The notes under the pieces: model-generated
Databases searched by the model: none
The model's input: only the letters and a program-made list of their open reading frames with translations
Told to the model about the DNA's origin: nothing
Part shown: positions 60,538-64,000 of the stretch, one piece after another
Numbering within the stretch: the stretch's first letter is position 1
Layout of the letters: every line of letters begins with the position of its first letter
Position numbers and translations under genes: made by a program
Assembly: GCA_947085845.1 (NCBI GenBank)
Contig: CAMTXO010000001.1
Location: 62,001 to 126,000 of the forward strand
Direction: 5' to 3'
DNA: 64,000 bases
Origin: JACPYF01 sp947085845
GTDB lineage: Bacteria > Patescibacteriota > Saccharimonadia > Saccharimonadales > Saccharimonadaceae

Positions 60538-61326
60538 ATGGAACTCAGCTACTGGCTCAAACAAACTCCCTCAAAACCTCTATTTCCAGATATTGAATGG
60601 AGCAAACCCGAGCAAAAAAATAGAGCAGGAAAGCTCATGGTGATTGGTGGACACGCTCAGGGCTTTATAGCGGTTGCCGAGAGTTACTCTACAGCGCTCG
60701 ATATGGGGGTAGGTGAGGTTCGGGTTCTTATGCCCGACAGTCTCAAAAAAAACTTACCTACAAACCTAGCCGAGGCTTCACTACTAAAAAGCAATCCCTC
60801 TGGTGGTTTTAGTAAGGAAGCTTGGTCAGATTTTGCAGCAGCAGCTGACTGGGCAGATGGCATACTACTACCTGGTGATGCCGGCCGAAACAGTGAAACA
60901 GCAATTCTATACGAAAAACTACTCGACGAAACCAACCTACCGATTACAGTTACTCGTGATGCAGCAGATCTTATAAAAAATAATTATTCCAAAGTGGTCG
61001 AGCGACCAAATACACTCCTTGTGCTTTCATTTGCACAACTACAAAAACTCTTTAGCGCAGTCTACTACCCAAAAGTTATTACATTTTCTATGCCACTCCG
61101 AGCATTCGTCGAAACACTGCATAAATTCACTATCACGTACCCAGTCACCCTGATGGTTCTCCACAACGAAAATATTGTCATAGCTTCACAAGGCAAGATA
61201 TCAACAACACCATGGACAAATGCTATGGAAATTTGGAGAGGACGCACCGCAACTCGAGCAGCTAGCTACTGGCTGTGGACGCCTGATCAAATACTCGAAG
61301 CAACAACTTCGAGCTTATTGAAATAA
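60538..61326 (+). CDS. YjeF C-terminal (NAD(P)HX dehydratase)-like protein, probably degenerate
   Basis: 262 residues of the ribokinase-like fold. GKLMVIGGHAQGFIAVAESYSTALDMGVGEVRV matches the start of the ADP-dependent NAD(P)HX dehydratase domain, and DGILLPGDAGRNSETA its second glycine-rich strand. The C-terminal G-x-GD nucleotide/catalytic loop and the hPGE motif of active enzymes are not evident. It may have lost activity or act on another substrate. Confidence 0.65.
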   Translation: MELSYWLKQTPSKPLFPDIEWSKPEQKNRAGKLMVIGGHAQGFIAVAESYSTALDMGVGEVRVLMPDSLKKNLPTNLAEASLLKSNPSGGFSKEAWSDFAAAADWADGILLPGDAGRNSETAILYEKLLDETNLPITVTRDAADLIKNNYSKVVERPNTLLVLSFAQLQKLFSAVYYPKVITFSMPLRAFVETLHKFTITYPVTLMVLHNENIVIASQGKISTTPWTNAMEIWRGRTATRAASYWLWTPDQILEATTSSLLK

Positions 61327-61348
61327 AAGCAGGGTCTGATTGGCAAAG

Positions 61349-61735
61349 TTAAGAATTTGCTAATATATTTGGCAGCCATGTCTCATTGTTTTTGTGCATT
61401 TGCTCGTAAGGCACCTCTTCAAACGCAAACCAATCGAATTGCTTTATCGTTGGATCGATCATGACGGTTTCGCCCGACCATGTATGTGTAATAAAAACAT
61501 GCAGTTCAAAGTTGCCTTCGGTGATAACATCTGCTTTTACGATGTCCTTCTCTAGAACTTGTATCTTGGTTTCTTCGCCAATTTCACGCAATAGTCCTTG
61601 TACCGGAGTTTCATTATCATCTACTTTACCACCAATGCCATTCCAAACCCGATGTCCATCAGGGTATTCAGCTTCCACAAGAAGGACATGCCTATCTTTT
61701 ATAAAAAAGCACACTGTTGCAATATATTTATTCAT
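61349..61735 (-). CDS. Nudix hydrolase downstream of tRNA-Leu
   Basis: 128 residues with Nudix box GGKVDDNETPVQGLLREIGEE and substrate strands VCFFIKDRHVLLVEAEYPDGHRVWNG. ATG 61735 chosen: the longer frame from 61786 would read through the tRNA. Only 7 nt separate the tRNA CCA end from the ATG, with no Shine-Dalgarno, so the mRNA is likely produced by tRNA 3' processing. Confidence 0.85.
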   Translation of the reverse strand: MNKYIATVCFFIKDRHVLLVEAEYPDGHRVWNGIGGKVDDNETPVQGLLREIGEETKIQVLEKDIVKADVITEGNFELHVFITHTWSGETVMIDPTIKQFDWFAFEEVPYEQMHKNNETWLPNILANS

Positions 61736-61742
61736 AATTTCT

Positions 61743-61830
61743 TGGTACCGCGGGCCGGACTTGAACCGGCACGAGCTAATGCTCACCAGATTTTGAGTCT
61801 AGCGTGTCTACCAAATTCCACCACCGCGGC
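61743..61830 (-). tRNA. tRNA-Leu (anticodon CAA)
   Basis: 88-nt class II tRNA on the minus strand: acceptor GCCGCGG / CCGCGGT (G1-U72), anticodon loop CTCAAAA (CAA, reading UUG), a long variable arm, T arm with TTCAAGT loop, discriminator A and encoded CCA. A minus-strand -10 TAAAAT lies upstream near 61843. Confidence 0.94.
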
Positions 61831-61896
61831 TCAATCACCTTATTTTACTCTACACACGTGGTAAAATAAAGGTACTCCGGTGGGAGATACTTCTTT

Positions 61897-63099
61897 ATGC
61901 AAAATAACAACGACAAAAATAGCCAACCACAAAAATCTAACAGAGATGCAGCTGCAAACATTATTCGTGATGACCTGGATCGTATTTATGACGGAGATGA
62001 TGCTCCACACGCCCAGGCAGAGACAGAAATTCGCAATCAACAGCAAGCTCCACAGCCCGTAGAAGCCTCCGCTGGAACACTGCAGCAAAAAGGCGCGTCA
62101 CATACCCAAATCAATGAACAGTGGAAAGATTATCACACATCTTGGGCCTCATATTACCAACAGTATTATGAGCGTTACTATCTGAACCATCTACATCATG
62201 CAAAACAAAAGACGAAAGACGAAAGCAATATCCTGAGCCAACAGACAAGCCCTTTGAGCCAAACTGGCGTTATTGGTAGTTATGAACCCTCCGCAGATAG
62301 CGAAGAGGACAAAGCAGTAGCTGAGCTTCGCGATCAGTTACTCGGTACTGTAAAAGATAGGGCAGAGCAAGTTAAAAAATCACGTCATTATGCTCCGATA
62401 ATGACTGCTGTTGTATTTGCGTTTGTATTCTTGTTCCTACAGTACAACCAATTCCTATTCGCTACTATGCATGCATATATAAGCCCTGGAAGCATTGATT
62501 CGCAAAATATCATAGTTGACCCAACTTCCAGCACAAAGGTCGGACCAGAGCCAAAACTCATCATTCCGAAAATCAATGTCGAGGCACCAATGGTATATGG
62601 CGCGGACCCACTCAACAACGATGCTGTTGAAAATGAGCTGAGGAACGGAGTAGTGCATTATCCAATTGCAAATGCAGCCAGTGTACCGGGACAAAATGGC
62701 GCGACAACCATACTAGGACACTCCAGTATGGATGTTTTCGACGATGGAAAGTATAAATTTGTCTTTGTGCAACTCAGCAAACTAGGTGAGGGTGATAATT
62801 TCTATATCAACTATCAGGGCACACGCTATACCTACAGTGTGACCAAAAAAGAAATTATTAGTCCAAATGAGATAGCAAAGGTCACTCCGACCGATGCTAG
62901 TAAGCCAAGCGTCATTTTAATCACCTGTGAACCTCCAGGAACAGCCCTCAAACGCCTACTTGTTTTCGCCGACCAAGTCAGCCCCGATCCGTCAAAAGCA
63001 AAAAAAGCAGACAACCCAAGTCCAACCAACCAAACAGCAACACAATCTATACGTGGTGACTCGCCATCAACTCTCGAACGCCTGTTCGGTATTAGATAA
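61897..63099 (+). CDS. Sortase-family transpeptidase
   Basis: 400 residues. A 155-residue Gln/Asn-rich cytoplasmic N-terminus, one membrane helix (about 165-190), then the sortase barrel with His275 (ILGHSS), Cys344 (LITCEPP) and Arg353. It anchors LPXTG-like or related proteins to the envelope; no obvious substrate with a sorting signal was seen in the window. Shine-Dalgarno GGTGGGAG 10 nt before the ATG. Confidence 0.93.
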   Translation: MQNNNDKNSQPQKSNRDAAANIIRDDLDRIYDGDDAPHAQAETEIRNQQQAPQPVEASAGTLQQKGASHTQINEQWKDYHTSWASYYQQYYERYYLNHLHHAKQKTKDESNILSQQTSPLSQTGVIGSYEPSADSEEDKAVAELRDQLLGTVKDRAEQVKKSRHYAPIMTAVVFAFVFLFLQYNQFLFATMHAYISPGSIDSQNIIVDPTSSTKVGPEPKLIIPKINVEAPMVYGADPLNNDAVENELRNGVVHYPIANAASVPGQNGATTILGHSSMDVFDDGKYKFVFVQLSKLGEGDNFYINYQGTRYTYSVTKKEIISPNEIAKVTPTDASKPSVILITCEPPGTALKRLLVFADQVSPDPSKAKKADNPSPTNQTATQSIRGDSPSTLERLFGIR

Positions 63100-63105
63100 T
63101 TACTA

Positions 63106-64000
63106 CTATTCTTCAATAACCATAACAGATGATTGCAGGGCGGGCTTGCCTGTAACTGTATTTGGAGCTATATCGAACAGTCGTTTGCCATTGTTGCTCA
63201 AACTAATATCGTAACCTTCAGAAACCTTGCCAATAACTTCGACATTAGTACCGTCGTATTCAAAGATATGCAGTGTTCCACCGGCATCACTAACTAGATG
63301 GAAATCATCAAGCCACTTTAGATGATGCTCGGATTTATAGGGAGGATTCCCTGGTATAGTAAAGACGAAGTTTTGTTTTCGCTCCAGATCATATACCGAA
63401 AGGTTCGAACCATTCTGCGCTACCACAAACCTGCCACTATTAGCAAAGTACAACCATTGAACACCACTAGCGAGTTCGAACGAAGCAAATTTTTGTTTTT
63501 CATCTTTTGGATCTTTGATGACATTAACCGTAGTTCCGTGTGATATCGCCTGATAATCGTCGTTAAAATAATTGTTGATTGTTGTATGAACATTCGGCTG
63601 GTCAGCCTTGAATGATTTTATTTCACGAGGCTTTGTATCAGCATCGTTGTAGTAGCCAATGATTTGCTTGCCATTCAGAGTCTGCACGAAAGCAATCGTA
63701 TTGTCCTTGTATAGTTCAAATTGCGTAACATTACTGGCAACAGTTTTCAGCTGTTCATCTGTTTTTGAAATATCTAGTTTGTGTATATTTCCGCCGGCCA
63801 GAACGTATAGAATATTACCGCTATTTCCAACAAAATGAGCATCGCTAATTGATAGGTTTTTGAGCACTGAAACATTCCTACTATTGGTAGCATCACTTCT
63901 ATCCAAACGTAGCCATTCAGTCTTGTCGCCACTAGTGTGCTGTACTAGCATGTACCGTGAACCAAAGTCCCATTCAACAACCTTGAAATTATCACCCGGC
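63106..64000 (-). CDS. Beta-propeller (WD40/TolB-like) protein, 5' part outside window
   Basis: The frame stays open past the Met at 63951 to the window edge (reading GDNFKVVEWDFGSRYM), so the true start is beyond base 64000 and at least 297 residues belong to the gene. Repeated strand patterns (ILYVLAGGNIHKLDIS, RFVVAQNGSNLSVYDLERKQ, GTLHIFEYDG, GKRLFDI) suggest a beta-propeller. Such propellers follow a membrane anchor and PEGA domain in some Saccharibacteria proteins; the anchor part is not visible here. Confidence 0.7.
   Translation of the reverse strand, partial: PGDNFKVVEWDFGSRYMLVQHTSGDKTEWLRLDRSDATNSRNVSVLKNLSISDAHFVGNSGNILYVLAGGNIHKLDISKTDEQLKTVASNVTQFELYKDNTIAFVQTLNGKQIIGYYNDADTKPREIKSFKADQPNVHTTINNYFNDDYQAISHGTTVNVIKDPKDEKQKFASFELASGVQWLYFANSGRFVVAQNGSNLSVYDLERKQNFVFTIPGNPPYKSEHHLKWLDDFHLVSDAGGTLHIFEYDGTNVEVIGKVSEGYDISLSNNGKRLFDIAPNTVTGKPALQSSVMVIEE

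Noticed and set aside
1..64000. CRISPR arrays, insertion sequences, integrases, phage structural genes
   Set aside because: Looked for direct repeats at regular spacing, transposase and recombinase motifs; none seen.

Overview
The window reads as a chromosomal segment of a Candidatus Saccharibacteria (TM7, Patescibacteria/CPR) genome. The basis is the mix of compact, often overlapping housekeeping genes, many small proteins of unrecognised family, a sortase, a prepilin, a run of GT4 glycosyltransferases, and short or degenerate versions of universal proteins (RecR without its zinc cysteines, a 129-residue ATP synthase delta). TGA is an ordinary stop, so this is not the recoded Gracilibacteria/SR1 code. 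The phylum assignment is inferred from gene content, not from a phylogeny. No CRISPR array, insertion sequence or prophage was seen.

Layout. 1-10.7 kb: dnaB, CCA enzyme, a GT-C-like membrane protein, ybaB-recR, a DHH phosphoesterase, cysS, an AI-2E-type transporter, a prepilin, sodA and tRNA-Gln. 10.9-21.5 kb: a histidine region with hisD and a stand-alone HisB-N phosphatase; a T-box leader ahead of hisG-hisE-SLOG-deacylase-GNAT; a second SLOG gene; hisI; and hisS between two phosphoribosyltransferase-like genes. Steps 1-3 and the last phosphatase/dehydrogenase steps are here; hisA, hisH, hisF, HisB dehydratase and hisC are not. 21.6-27.9 kb: a UvrD/RecB-nuclease fusion, a 47-residue zinc-knuckle protein, a structured non-coding RNA candidate, dus and a GreA/B-C-like protein. 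27.9-37.8 kb (minus strand): the F-type ATP synthase, broken into atpI-B, atpE-F-H-A-G-D and atpC by unrelated genes. 38.3-43 kb: class I ribonucleotide reductase (glutaredoxin, nrdA, a separate tail peptide, nrdB) and yecM. 43-49.4 kb: a second structured RNA candidate and four GT4 glycosyltransferases. 49.4-56.1 kb: hydrolase, beta-helix protein, smpB, a DGQHR-domain plus HTH gene pair, a third structured RNA candidate, and a transglutaminase-like protein coupled to a 58-residue peptide. 56.1-64 kb: tsaC, a tightly coupled operon (beta-lactamase fold, ExoIII, MazG-like, Nudix, HAD), a YjeF-C-like protein, Nudix directly behind tRNA-Leu, a sortase and the 3' part of a beta-propeller gene.

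Two styles of gene expression run side by side. Many genes have a -10 box (TATAAT, TACAAT, TATACT, TAAAAT) only 5-8 nt before the start codon and no Shine-Dalgarno, which predicts leaderless mRNAs. A second set of isolated genes, richer by eye in G/C-ending codons, carries full -35/-10 promoters with 16-18 nt spacing, longer leaders, mostly good Shine-Dalgarno sites and long hairpins at the 3' end; these look like separately acquired cassettes slotted between native operons.

The observations most worth following are: the NrdA redox tail encoded as a separate 59-residue protein beside a Phe-type (class Ic) NrdB; the leaderless pattern; the His-specific T-box; three large structured RNA candidates (26.2, 43.1 and 53.7 kb); the DGQHR/HTH pair; and the transglutaminase-like/small-peptide pair.
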